Shown piece by piece: positions 22,985 to 31,529 of a stretch of DNA of 54,562 nucleotides; within the stretch, counting starts at the first letter, position 1; each line of letters begins with the position of its first letter. The DNA lies in assembly GCA_045568115.1 (NCBI GenBank), contig JBJLBO010000003.1, positions 1-54,562 of the forward strand, in the 5' to 3' direction. Made by a program: the position numbers and the translations under genes. The DNA is from MGIIb-O1 sp002457595. Lineage in GTDB: Archaea; Thermoplasmatota; Poseidoniia; Poseidoniales; Thalassarchaeaceae. The notes under the pieces were generated by a model that saw only the letters and a list, made by a program, of their open reading frames with translations, did not search any database and was not told the DNA's origin.

Positions 22985-25279
22985 TCAATCCTGCGATTGA
23001 ATTTTTGTTGACCTCAAGGCCACCTTTTCTCTTGATTCTTCTAATCGTCTACGGGCCAGACGGTGTTCGGGATCTACATCAAGCACGTCTCTCCACGCAG
23101 CTGCCGCCTTAGCTGGCTCATCACCCTCGTGCAAAATAGCAGCAATACGCAAACGTGCGTCGAGGTGTTTGCCGTCGCTCGCTGCTGCTCTTTTGAAGTC
23201 AGAAAATGCTTCATCTAGTCTACCGAAGTCGAGATAAAGAAGACCTCTTTGATACCATGCATCAGAGTTCTCAGGATTAATTTGCAAGGCTTTGTTCAAA
23301 GGTATCTCTGCCTGCTCTGCTCTGTCCATAGCGATGAGACAGGTTCCTTGGTGTACCAATGCCATGGTATGAGTTGGAGCGATTTCTGAAAGTCTACGCA
23401 ATTCAGCCTCGGCCTCTACCCAATCTCCTAGATTCATCAAGATTTCAGCACGCCTCTGCCGGGCTATACTTAGATTTGGATGAGCCTCTACTAGTGCGTT
23501 TGCATCATCAAGAGCTGTGACTAAATCCTCCCGCAATAAGGCCGCTGAGCACCGATTTAAGCGAGCGCGAGTATGTTCTGGTTCCACTTCTAGGACTTTG
23601 GTAAACATACTCTGTGCCTCTGACATACGACCTTGGTGGGCAGCAATCAATCCTCTAACATAAGCAATTGAATGATGATTATGCAAATGAGTTGCCGCTT
23701 CTGCAAGCATTGTATTTGCTTGATCAAAACGATTCATTTCTAAGAATAAGCGAGCGGCTTCAAGAGAAATTGAAGAATGTTCTGGGATTAAACGCCTTGC
23801 TCGAATAATTGCTATCTCGGCCTCATCATGGTGGCCCTGATAGCGTAGAGTTCTAGCACGGCCAAGCCAAGCGAGGCCTGACTCTCTATCCAAATCAATG
23901 GCCTCATCAAAGGCCGTGAGGGCTTGAAGAAGAATCATTTCATCATATTCTCCAGTCTCATCTAAATTCTGATCTACGACTTCTAGAAGAAGGCGTGCGT
24001 CCATTACATGAAGAGAAGCTGATTCCCAAGATAATTCAGGGGCCTCATTCAACACCTTGCGTGCCCAATCTGGAGAATTTGCTCTGAGAAGAATAAGGGC
24101 TAATCTACTCCTTGCTTCGGCATCATTAGGTTCCGCCTCAAGATGATTCTCAAGTGCTTCTCTGGCTGCATCTAGACGTCCGTCCGCCTCCAGTATTTCT
24201 GCCTCGAGAAGAATCCCATATTCGCCTAATGCGACTGCTCTTCTGACACTCTGAATAGCCTCTGCAGTCCTGCCACCCAACGCAGACAATAGTCTTGCAT
24301 GAAGTAGCCATGCATCCGCACTGGACTGGTCTAATTCGAGTGAATTCTCAACGGACTCGAGGGCTATTTGAGATTCACCAAGTAACATTAGTTTGGCGCC
24401 TCTCTCTAACCATGCTGGAGCGGTTGTGGGTTCTGAGGAAAGAGGGTCTGTTTCAACTCTAGATTCATGAGCTCGATTCGCAAGATCTGCGATTTTATTC
24501 TCTTCTGTGGTTGGATTTATTTCGACCCCTAGGGCCTCTAAACGACGCCGATTTCTGACTACACGTTCTACATCTGTGCCTGAAAGAAGTAGAGTTTGTT
24601 CCTTGAGAACTTCTATGTCATCAGGATTGATTGCTAGAAGGCGTTCAAGGCTTCTATCAAGGGCCTCAACATCTCCCTCCTCTCGTTGAATCACTGCAAG
24701 TGAGCTCAATGCAGATGCATCTTCAGCACCTAGTTGGTGAGCTCTGCGGTAGCACTCTGCAGCCTTATCCGTTCGCTCGATTGTATGGAATAATTCGCCA
24801 AGTCGGCGCTGTTCTGGCCCTGTTAGTTCCAAATCTTCTGCAGTCATCTCCGCCGCATCAAGGATTTTTGCAATACGGCTCACCAAGGGCGCTAGGCCTG
24901 CAAGCATTGTTTCATTTGACGAACCATCATTGTCTTCGCCATCTAGAATTGCTCTAGCGGCATGAGTAGCAATGGCACAGGATTCTGAAGAGCTGACTTC
25001 GACTCCCTGATCAAACAGCAACGCTTCAGCCGTTTCTAGAGAACGATGAACTCCTAGCAATCCATGTAACTCGGGTGTTTCTCCAAATACTGTATCAACG
25101 CCTCGTGAGAGTAAATCCAACCTCTGAGATGTTGCTGTCAAATCACCTTCAAGATATCCTACGCGGTCCACCATCCGGTCACGTTGGCTCAGAACTTGTT
25201 GATGCCTCATCCACAGAATCCAAATCGATAATGCGAGGAATCCGTACATGGCAAGTATAGCCATAGTGGACTGTTCCAT
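22985..25279 (-). CDS. Membrane-anchored TPR repeat protein
   Basis: The 764-residue protein has an N-terminal membrane helix (about residues 7-23) followed by a short coiled coil. The rest is a long array of about a dozen tetratricopeptide repeats. They are recognisable by W-x-x-x-G/A patterns such as AWLERGAKLMLLGESQIAL, AWLGRARTLRYQGHHDEA, ALVHQGTCLIAMDRAEQA and AWYQRGLLYLDFGRLDEAF. The soluble part probably faces the cytoplasm and scaffolds protein complexes. Partners are unknown. It has its own promoter region, and a hairpin separates it from dnaG upstream. Confidence 0.9.
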   Translation of the reverse strand: MEQSTMAILAMYGFLALSIWILWMRHQQVLSQRDRMVDRVGYLEGDLTATSQRLDLLSRGVDTVFGETPELHGLLGVHRSLETAEALLFDQGVEVSSSESCAIATHAARAILDGEDNDGSSNETMLAGLAPLVSRIAKILDAAEMTAEDLELTGPEQRRLGELFHTIERTDKAAECYRRAHQLGAEDASALSSLAVIQREEGDVEALDRSLERLLAINPDDIEVLKEQTLLLSGTDVERVVRNRRRLEALGVEINPTTEENKIADLANRAHESRVETDPLSSEPTTAPAWLERGAKLMLLGESQIALESVENSLELDQSSADAWLLHARLLSALGGRTAEAIQSVRRAVALGEYGILLEAEILEADGRLDAAREALENHLEAEPNDAEARSRLALILLRANSPDWARKVLNEAPELSWESASLHVMDARLLLEVVDQNLDETGEYDEMILLQALTAFDEAIDLDRESGLAWLGRARTLRYQGHHDEAEIAIIRARRLIPEHSSISLEAARLFLEMNRFDQANTMLAEAATHLHNHHSIAYVRGLIAAHQGRMSEAQSMFTKVLEVEPEHTRARLNRCSAALLREDLVTALDDANALVEAHPNLSIARQRRAEILMNLGDWVEAEAELRRLSEIAPTHTMALVHQGTCLIAMDRAEQAEIPLNKALQINPENSDAWYQRGLLYLDFGRLDEAFSDFKRAAASDGKHLDARLRIAAILHEGDEPAKAAAAWRDVLDVDPEHRLARRRLEESREKVALRSTKIQSQD

Positions 25280-25346
25280 CGCTCTCAGCGGACCTGTGGC
25301 CCTTTTGATGCCTTCGTCTGCTAAGATGGGTTACGTAGCCATTCTA

Positions 25347-25365
25347 GGCGGGACTACGTCCCGCC
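25347..25365 (-). terminator. GC-rich hairpin between dnaG and the TPR gene
   Basis: GGCGGGAC-TAC-GTCCCGCC is a perfect 8-bp stem with a 3-nt loop, 24 nt beyond the dnaG stop and upstream of the TPR gene, both on the minus strand. No strong T-run follows. It may mark the end of the dnaG transcript or act as an RNA processing or protein-binding element. Confidence 0.35.
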
Positions 25366-25389
25366 GGAGAATCGGTTCAAGATATGTTA

Positions 25390-26556
25390 TCACAAATCTT
25401 TGGCTGAGAATGCTTGGACTCCACTTTTCAGAGTGGTCGTCCCAACAGTCTTGCCTAGCACGTTGCTGATTCCAGCACCTGATGCTAGTTCGAAAATTCG
25501 ATCATTTACCTTGCCTGCGAATACCAAACCAGTGGCACCATCGGAATCCGCTAGTGCGGCTTCAAGGCCTGAGGCGCCGACTGGGTCGGTGCCTGAGCCA
25601 TCCTCGAGGACAATGATAGCTTGATTTCGCTTCAAGCCATCTAGCATTTCAGCCCAGCCCTTGACGTCATCAGGAGCTTCAAGAGCTGCAGAACCACGGC
25701 CCACTGAGGCATCGTCTTCTTTCGCTATTTCGGCTTGAATTCGGGAAGTTACTTTTCCAGCAGCCTCCTTCTGATTTAGACACTTGGTGACAACTTTGCC
25801 CTCAAGATGTTCGACTTCACGGCTCTGTGGTGCAATTGCAACATGAGTAAGTGACTTGCCTAAGCTACCACTGATTTCCATTAGCAAGAGTTTTCCGCCA
25901 CGGTCGCCATCTAGGAAGGCCGTAACATTCTTCTTACTTTTTGCTAATTCGACTAATTCCGGCTTAACGCCAGAACCCATCATTGCTATTGCATTCTTGA
26001 TACCGAACTTCAGCAAATTACGTACATCATTTCGTCCTTCGACGATAATGATTGCTTCTGAGTTTTTCACATTAGGTCCAGCAGTCATTCCATTGATTTC
26101 GATCTCTGTATCGACCGTGAGCACGGAACGTACCTCATCGAGGATGTTTCGTGATTCATCAGAACCTGCCTCAATCATACCCATCAACAGAGATTTGGCT
26201 CTGTCAATGACTGTGTCTCTCTTGGCTGAGTTCACATTCTCTATCCTTTGTACGCGAATAATCGCCTTACATGGACCAATTCTATCGATTGTTTCCAGTG
26301 CCGCACCGATTACAGCGGTGCTGACCTGGTCTATTGACGATGTGAGAATAATTTCACCCTTCACTCGTCCTTTGTTATTGTTAAGATTCACATCGACGTG
26401 GCCGATGCGTCCGGTTCGCTGCAACTTTCGAAGTTGAAGTTCCTCTCCAAGCAGACCCTCGGTCTGACCAAAGATTGCCCCGACGACATCTTTGCGGGCG
26501 ACTGTGCCATCCGCTTTGATGGTCGCGTGAATCACATATTTTCCTTCATTTGACAT
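25390..26556 (-). CDS. dnaG: Archaeal DnaG-type primase / exosome-associated protein
   Basis: The protein is an archaeal DnaG. The N-terminal domain (YVIHATIKADGTVARKDVVGAIFGQTEGLLG, then the RKLQRTGRIGHV segment) is characteristic. A Toprim domain follows with the catalytic glutamate in IIIVEGRNDVRNLL (about residue 173) and the metal-binding DGDRGG (about 216-221). Archaeal DnaG is known both as a primase and as an exosome subunit aiding poly(A)-rich RNA degradation. ATG 26556 is preferred over ATG 26640, since the family starts at KYVIHATI. The C-terminal region with Gly/Ala/Asp-rich repeats is less conserved. Length (388 aa) is normal. Confidence 0.94.
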   Translation of the reverse strand: MSNEGKYVIHATIKADGTVARKDVVGAIFGQTEGLLGEELQLRKLQRTGRIGHVDVNLNNNKGRVKGEIILTSSIDQVSTAVIGAALETIDRIGPCKAIIRVQRIENVNSAKRDTVIDRAKSLLMGMIEAGSDESRNILDEVRSVLTVDTEIEINGMTAGPNVKNSEAIIIVEGRNDVRNLLKFGIKNAIAMMGSGVKPELVELAKSKKNVTAFLDGDRGGKLLLMEISGSLGKSLTHVAIAPQSREVEHLEGKVVTKCLNQKEAAGKVTSRIQAEIAKEDDASVGRGSAALEAPDDVKGWAEMLDGLKRNQAIIVLEDGSGTDPVGASGLEAALADSDGATGLVFAGKVNDRIFELASGAGISNVLGKTVGTTTLKSGVQAFSAKDL

Positions 26557-26787
26557 TTCTTTCTTTCCTACAGTAGGCCGGCCCCACTCGGGGGGCCTCG
26601 CGCTGTTATCCGCCTTAGGCGAGTCAGTAATGGGTGCCAAGCACCCGCGAGTGTGACAGGATTCCTGCAGTCCGTCCGGACATACACCCCCCTTTCAACG
26701 CTCCGCAATCATTTTGGCGAAGAATTGTGGTTAACAACTACGATGATTGGGGCGACCAATTAAGGTAGTATTGCTTAGTCGACGGTT

Positions 26788-27255
26788 GTGAGTCAGGTTA
26801 GTTTGGGGAGACTTGAGGTGTTCAAAGGGGCGGTGACGCTTGCTCTTAGTGATGGACACCTCAGCAATGGTGAGAAAAGACTCCTGGTCAAAATGTCTCA
26901 TGCCTTGAAACTGGAAGAGGAGCAGCCCAAACTTGTCTATGATTCCGTAGTTACGGGTGATTTACTAGAAGAAGGGGACTTTCTCAGCCTTGAGGAGACT
27001 CGTCGAGTATATGAGCAAGTTCTGGAGGCTTTTCTTCTGCATACTGATCGCTCTGAAGAAGAATTGGTTCTCGTTGCGTATTTGAGGCATGTATTCAAAA
27101 TTGATGATGCGGAACACAGAGCAATTGCCAGAGTAATGGACAGGCAATTGGAGATGGCAGTACATCGAACTGTAGCTGAAGATATGAGAATGCGTCTTGA
27201 TGATAGCATCGAGAGAATCGGTGCTATATTCGATGAATTTAGAATTCAGAAGTGA
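26788..27255 (+). CDS. TerB-like helical protein
   Basis: The 155-residue protein starts at GTG and is all-helical. The segment AVTLALSDGHLSNGEKRLLVKMSHAL has the pattern of the TerB/DjlA N-terminal domain: helix, acidic turn with D-G-x-(L/I)-x-x-x-E, then helix. The rest continues as amphipathic helices, ending in a possible coiled coil (RMRLDDSIERIGAIFDEF). TerB-like domains are found in proteins linked to metal or membrane stress, but the function here is unknown. It is the first gene of a tight group with two unknown genes and mobA (gaps or overlaps of a few bases). Confidence 0.65.
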   Translation: MSQVSLGRLEVFKGAVTLALSDGHLSNGEKRLLVKMSHALKLEEEQPKLVYDSVVTGDLLEEGDFLSLEETRRVYEQVLEAFLLHTDRSEEELVLVAYLRHVFKIDDAEHRAIARVMDRQLEMAVHRTVAEDMRMRLDDSIERIGAIFDEFRIQK

Positions 27256-27261
27256 GGGCTG

Positions 27262-27906
27262 ATGATGGCTTCAGACCCACTGGATGAATTCTTTGATTCA
27301 GTATCTGCTAGAGCACATCGTTCACCTAGAAAACTCACAAAAATAGTTCGAACCGCATACCCTATTGGAGTTCCTGCACTGATTTTGAAATCCAGTACCG
27401 ATCGCTTGGGGGAAGCTGCAGGATATTCATTTCATCTTGGCACACCTGATGAGAATTTACGCAGAATTGCCTCGTGGTTGATTACCAGTGCGGGAAATTC
27501 GCAAGAGAATTTACTCAAAATGGTCAAGCGTCTTTGGAAGAGGCATGGGCGAGAGGATGTGGCTCTAGCTGCACTATTACTAGCAAATATTGATCACCGT
27601 CATTTAGGAACTAATCCCTGGGGTGAATTGGCAAAAAATATCTCAAAAAAAGAGCCGGCTGAAGCCCTACTGTTATCCATTGAAGAATTATTACGAGCCG
27701 GGAGGCCTTTACCTGATAATTCGATAATCAATGAGTGGTGTAGAAGTAGAGTTGTAGACGGTCATTTAGCACTACTAGTGCTACATGCAGGAAGTGTCAG
27801 AGGAGAAATAATCGATCAAGATGTAATTGAGGTATTGAAAACAGTCAAAATTCCTCCGGGAGATTCATTACTTGGCAGAATCAAGTCTAGATTGGTTGCT
27901 CCTTGA
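27262..27906 (+). CDS. Hypothetical helical protein
   Basis: This 214-residue protein is not recognised. It is predicted to be mostly helical, with basic N-terminal third (RSPRKLTKIVRTAYPIG) and later Leu/Ala-rich helices such as DVALAALLLANIDHRH and EPAEALLLSIEELLRAG, which could form HEAT-like packing. No catalytic motif or membrane segment is visible. It follows the TerB-like gene by 6 nt and overlaps the next gene by 4 nt. Confidence 0.65.
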   Translation: MMASDPLDEFFDSVSARAHRSPRKLTKIVRTAYPIGVPALILKSSTDRLGEAAGYSFHLGTPDENLRRIASWLITSAGNSQENLLKMVKRLWKRHGREDVALAALLLANIDHRHLGTNPWGELAKNISKKEPAEALLLSIEELLRAGRPLPDNSIINEWCRSRVVDGHLALLVLHAGSVRGEIIDQDVIEVLKTVKIPPGDSLLGRIKSRLVAP

Positions 27907-28151
27907 GCCAAGTTCAAACGCCACCTCGTAAGCCGCCTGTCATGAACGAGAGGTTGCTTCCATCGGACGATCCTGTTGCTGAACAGGTTCTCGAGTGGAC
28001 TATTGATCGTGATTCAAAAGATATTCGACAATTAATGCGGTGGCTAGAAAAGACTGAGGGTCGTAAAGACAGAATGACGCTTCTAGCAAGAGCGAACGAT
28101 CTAATTGAAGAGATTCGTTACGCAATGCAGCGACTCGATGAGTTGCGGTGA
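27903..28151 (+). CDS. Small hypothetical protein
   Basis: The frame opens at TTG 27903, which overlaps the previous stop as TTGA; ATG 27942 (69 residues) is the alternative start. The protein is acidic/basic and helical, with the segment AEQVLEWTIDRDSKDIRQLMRWLEKTEG as its most structured part. No family is recognised. It lies between two co-directional genes and ends 4 nt before mobA, so translation coupling is likely. Confidence 0.6.
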   Translation: MSQVQTPPRKPPVMNERLLPSDDPVAEQVLEWTIDRDSKDIRQLMRWLEKTEGRKDRMTLLARANDLIEEIRYAMQRLDELR

Positions 28152-28155
28152 AAGT

Positions 28156-28716
28156 ATGCTATCTCTAATTCTCGCTGGAGGACGTAGCCGACGAATGGGG
28201 CGCGATAAGGCTCTGATTGAAATTGATGGAATTAGTTGCGTTGCCAGAGTTGCAATCGCATTAGCAGAAGCAGGGCTAGAGCCAATACGAATAGCAGTTG
28301 CAAATCCAGAGAATATCGATGATTATGGTGCAACAATTCCTAAGGAAATTAATGTAGAATGGGTTCTAGATGCAAGTCCTCATGCAGGACCAATTGAAGC
28401 TATTCTCGAAGCTCTGAGTGACCCGTTTTTGGAGGCAAATGAATTACAGATTACACCCGTGGATGTTCCTTGGGTGACTTCTGAATTATTCACTACTCTA
28501 GCTGATACTATCGCCGATGATGATGCACTTGCAGTCCCAGCTGATGGTGAAAGAATGCATCCTCTTCTAGCACTAATTAGACCTACGCCGGTCCGGGAAT
28601 TGTTAACAAATGACCGGCGGCCATTAAGGATACAATTTGCTGAAATGCCACATTCAATATTACTTGAGAATAGGGCTGTTTTGAAGAATATTAACCTACC
28701 AATAGATCTAGAGTGA
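28156..28716 (+). CDS. mobA: Molybdenum cofactor guanylyltransferase (MobA-like)
   Basis: The protein begins MLSLILAGGRSRRMGRDKAL, the nucleotide-binding signature of MobA-type nucleotidyltransferases, which attach GMP to molybdopterin. Later features are HAGPIEAI, a metal-binding ITPVDVPWV strand and HPLLALI, all in family positions. Length (186 aa) is typical for MobA. ATG 28156 is used because the upstream in-frame codons are not conserved. The substrate could be another sugar- or cofactor-type acceptor, since related nucleotidyltransferases share the same signature. The gene overlaps convergent purN by 9 nt. The MOSC protein at 43998 is the only other possible molybdenum-related gene here. 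Confidence 0.85.
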   Translation: MLSLILAGGRSRRMGRDKALIEIDGISCVARVAIALAEAGLEPIRIAVANPENIDDYGATIPKEINVEWVLDASPHAGPIEAILEALSDPFLEANELQITPVDVPWVTSELFTTLADTIADDDALAVPADGERMHPLLALIRPTPVRELLTNDRRPLRIQFAEMPHSILLENRAVLKNINLPIDLE

Positions 28717-29343
28717 AAAGCCACCAGTAGCCAATTTGTCGATGATTTTAGGGTAAAGTTCATGCTCGACTTTCTTGATTCGTTCTTGTAAATCAGATTC
28801 CGTGTCTCCTTCTAGTACCGGAACTTCTTGTTGGGCTAGAATCATACCGCTGTCAACGCCTTCGTCAACAAGATGTACTGAGCAGCCAGAAATTGTTGCT
28901 CCATCGGCTAATGCATCTCTGTGCGCATGAGCACCAGGATATTTAGGAAGGAGGGAAGGGTGAATATTGACCAGTCGGCCTTTCCATTTACGAACAAAAT
29001 TTGGAGTGAGGATTCGCATATATCCTGAGAGAACTATGCATTCGACCTGGGACTCAATTAATGCGGCCTCAACTAATTCCTCGTGACTTTGCCTTCTCTC
29101 AACCTTGTCAATAATATCAGGGAGAGGTATTCCAACTGATTTGACTCCACTACTTCTTCCATGCTCTAAACCACCAGCAGTAAGAGAATCTGCCAATACT
29201 AATACAGTCCGATGAGGAGGAGTTTGGGATTGCTGATATTTTAGTAATGCAGCAAGACCGGATCCACTGCCTGAAATGAGTACTGCGAGCCTGAGAGGGT
29301 CTTCTATTGAGGCGGCCCTAGGTAGCGTGTAGGCAACCTCCAT
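28708..29343 (-). CDS. purN: Phosphoribosylglycinamide formyltransferase
   Basis: PurN formylates glycinamide ribonucleotide with 10-formyl-tetrahydrofolate in step 3 of purine synthesis. Conserved elements are LAVLISGSGSGLAAL at the N-terminus, LSGYMRILTP, the catalytic NIHPSLLPKYPGAHAHRDAL (Asn and His) and VHLVDEGVDSGMIL with the catalytic Asp. I use ATG 29343; ATG 29436 would add 31 unconserved residues. Together with purH in the same window it indicates a folate-dependent, bacterial-style purine route. Many other archaea use formate-dependent PurT/PurP instead. Confidence 0.94.
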   Translation of the reverse strand: MEVAYTLPRAASIEDPLRLAVLISGSGSGLAALLKYQQSQTPPHRTVLVLADSLTAGGLEHGRSSGVKSVGIPLPDIIDKVERRQSHEELVEAALIESQVECIVLSGYMRILTPNFVRKWKGRLVNIHPSLLPKYPGAHAHRDALADGATISGCSVHLVDEGVDSGMILAQQEVPVLEGDTESDLQERIKKVEHELYPKIIDKLATGGFSL

Positions 29344-29442
29344 GCCATCGCGTCTAGAAGCGGCCGCTTGAGAATTGGGGCGTGTAATGCTGCGGCAGTG
29401 TTCGCCTCTCACTTTATCACCTAATCTCAGTGCCATAGAATC

Positions 29443-29880
29443 ATGGAGACCCTCGAGTCTGTCGATGCAGTCATCGAAAAATACTCACGTCAGACTACTC
29501 CAATCCGAAAATGGATTTATGTTGCAATTGGCAGTATTTTCGTAGGTTGCGCTTTCATTGGACTATTTGTTCCAGGTTGGCCTACTGTATCATGGATGGT
29601 TCCAGCGGCATATTTGTTCAGCATATCTGATGAGAGGTTCTTCCGATGGACTATGACAAATAGATGGGTTGGGCCAAAGGTTTTCGAGTATTATGCAAAT
29701 GGCAAAACACTACCAAAACACGCTAAAAAATGGATTATCGTCCTCATTACAATTATGTCGGCCATTTCGACATATGTTACTACAATTGCAGGAGATCCCG
29801 GTTACGGACAAGTAACAATCGCAATAGTTTGGGCTATTGGTGTTTGGTGGCTATTGAAGAAAGTGCCCACTCGTGAGTAA
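29443..29880 (+). CDS. DUF454 family membrane protein
   Basis: The 145-residue protein matches the DUF454 (YbaN-like) pattern. A first membrane helix (about 24-45) is followed by LFVPGWPTVSWMVPAAYLFSISDERFFRW, then a Trp/Gly/Pro segment RWVGPKVFEYYANGKTLPKHAKK and two more helices near the C-terminus. Function of the family is unknown. It is divergent from purN and abuts the end of the convergent ZIP transporter gene. Confidence 0.75.
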   Translation: METLESVDAVIEKYSRQTTPIRKWIYVAIGSIFVGCAFIGLFVPGWPTVSWMVPAAYLFSISDERFFRWTMTNRWVGPKVFEYYANGKTLPKHAKKWIIVLITIMSAISTYVTTIAGDPGYGQVTIAIVWAIGVWWLLKKVPTRE

Positions 29881-31038
29881 TCAGTGAGCGTGCTCTATCA
29901 GACCCATTGAATCTGCACCGATTAGAATTAGAGTTAAGATTACAACTCCAATCAAGACGTTTTTGAGAGCTTCTCGGCCCGTTTCTGGATTGTGAATATC
30001 AGGTAATGTGTCTACTGTTGCAACATATAGGAATGTTCCTGCGGAAAATAGCATTGCGAGACCAATTGTTTGAATGGCCACGCCTGCTAAGGCATAGAAT
30101 GCAACCACAATCATCACGGGTGTTGCCAAAGCAAAGATAGCTACATCGCGAATTGATTCGTTTCGATTATTGCGCTCGTGCATAGAGAAAACACCCAAAC
30201 TGAATGCTGCGGGCGCTTTGTGAATTAATACGGCTAGTGCTACCAATGCGGTCACTGCCTCGGAGCTACCGGCTGCCGCAGATCCTATCGCTAGTCCATC
30301 AGCAGCTGAGTGAAGAGAAAGCCCCAGTACGATAATCCAAGGAGATGTTCTATGATGCACGTGTTCGTGCCCATGTTCTTCCTCATGATCATGGTGTTCC
30401 TCATGTACGGCATGACCAATTCCTGATCCCTCCATAACTAACATCATCAGGAATCCAGCTAGTATAGCTCCTCCTATGATTAGGTTTTCGAGAGCGGCCT
30501 CTTCTTCGTCATCATGCCCTTCCTCATGAGCATGTGATGTGATGAGTTCCTCTATTTCGTCGATTCCAGTAGTGGCATTAATTTCTTCAGATTCTACCTC
30601 TTCAATTACGTGTTCTATACTCTCGGCAAGAGAGGCCTCCGATTCCTCGTCATGGCCTTCTTCCTCTTCACCTTCTTCGTGTTCGTCATGTTCGTCATGC
30701 CCACCTAGTAACCCCTCTATCTCTTCGATGGCTCCGGAAGCATTGATGTCACCATGCTCTAGTTCTAAGATTACTAGGGCTACAGATCCAGCCAGTGCAT
30801 CCTCGTCAACATGCTCGTCATGATTGTGATCGTCATGTCCTCCCGCGGCTAGCTCAAAGCCCTCTGGAATGACTACAAGCATGGCAGATGCCAATAATAT
30901 GCCAGATGCAAGTGCGGTAATTCTACGCATAGTGTCTCTATTTTCCTTTATCTTGCTGAATATCGGAGCTAGGCCTCCAACTAGGGCTAGAATTAGTGTT
31001 AACGCGATTAGTTCGATTGGCAGGCTTGCCTCAGACAT
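29881..31038 (-). CDS. ZIP family metal transporter with duplicated acidic/His-rich loop
   Basis: ZIP proteins move zinc or other divalent metals into the cytoplasm. The metal-binding helix IV (LSLHSAADGLAIGSA) and helix V (LAVLIHKAPAAFSLGVF) are clear, and about eight membrane helices are visible. Between helices 2 and 3 lies an unusual insertion of about 140 residues. It is rich in Asp, Glu and His and made of two similar blocks ending EEIEGLLGGH and DEIEELITSH. A third His-rich run (EEHHDHEEEHGHEHVHH) sits before helix IV. ATG 31038 is preferred over 31050. The divergent NikR-like regulator gene suggests metal-dependent control. Confidence 0.9.
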   Translation of the reverse strand: MSEASLPIELIALTLILALVGGLAPIFSKIKENRDTMRRITALASGILLASAMLVVIPEGFELAAGGHDDHNHDEHVDEDALAGSVALVILELEHGDINASGAIEEIEGLLGGHDEHDEHEEGEEEEGHDEESEASLAESIEHVIEEVESEEINATTGIDEIEELITSHAHEEGHDDEEEAALENLIIGGAILAGFLMMLVMEGSGIGHAVHEEHHDHEEEHGHEHVHHRTSPWIIVLGLSLHSAADGLAIGSAAAGSSEAVTALVALAVLIHKAPAAFSLGVFSMHERNNRNESIRDVAIFALATPVMIVVAFYALAGVAIQTIGLAMLFSAGTFLYVATVDTLPDIHNPETGREALKNVLIGVVILTLILIGADSMGLIEHAH

Positions 31039-31041
31039 AGC

Positions 31042-31080
31042 GTAATCCAATCGTTATTACATATTTAAGAAATGTTATTA
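31042..31080. promoter_or_regulatory. Shared promoter/operator between ZIP and NikR-like genes
   Basis: This AT-rich gap contains the inverted repeat GTAAT-N9-ATTAC (31042-31060), a TATA-like ATATTTAAG (31061-31069) placed correctly for the NikR-like gene, and a GTTATTA direct repeat (31053 and 31074). NikR proteins bind a split palindrome, so this is the likely site through which the regulator would act on both genes. Confidence 0.4.
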
Positions 31081-31102
31081 ATTGATGATGTGTGGCCGTG
31101 CT

Positions 31103-31528
31103 ATGAGCCGTGTTCTTTCATTCAGCACAGACAAGGAATTTGCCAAAAGGTTGGAGCGTCTAATCGAGCAAAGTGGATACAATAATCGCAGTATGTTTCT
31201 GAGAGATGCTAGTATTCACTTTGCTGAGGCAACTCTTCGAGGAGATTTGGATACGATGAGAGATGGAGTTGACATTGAGGGGACTACTGTGATTTATTAT
31301 CAGCACAATGTTGAACATAAGCTCTCAGAATTGAGACATTCCGATTCAATTACTGTCTCATCATACCATCATAACTGTCTCACTTCTAGTCACACATGTG
31401 TAGATACTATGCAAATAAAAGGGAGTTCGGAATCGATACGAGAAATGGTTGAGAAACTGAAGAATACGAAGGATGTAGATAGAGTAGAGTTCGTTGTAGC
31501 TCCACTCCGTGAAGCCGGATGTTGTTGA
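31103..31528 (+). CDS. NikR-like metal-responsive regulator (ribbon-helix-helix + ACT-like domain)
   Basis: The protein has the two parts of NikR. The N-terminal ribbon-helix-helix is VLSFSTDKEFAKRLERLI followed by GYNNRSMFLRDA. The C-terminal ferredoxin-like metal domain runs from IYYQHNVEHKL to VEFVVAP. In NikR the metal is held by His, His-x-His and Cys. Here the region reads SYHHNCLTSSHTCVD, so the final Cys aligns but the His spacing differs, and two extra cysteines end the protein. A metal other than nickel, such as zinc, is therefore possible. ATG 31103 (MSRVLSFS) fits the family; ATGs 31085 and 31088 are alternatives. It is divergent from the ZIP transporter. Confidence 0.85.
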   Translation: MSRVLSFSTDKEFAKRLERLIEQSGYNNRSMFLRDASIHFAEATLRGDLDTMRDGVDIEGTTVIYYQHNVEHKLSELRHSDSITVSSYHHNCLTSSHTCVDTMQIKGSSESIREMVEKLKNTKDVDRVEFVVAPLREAGCC

Positions 31529-31529
31529 C

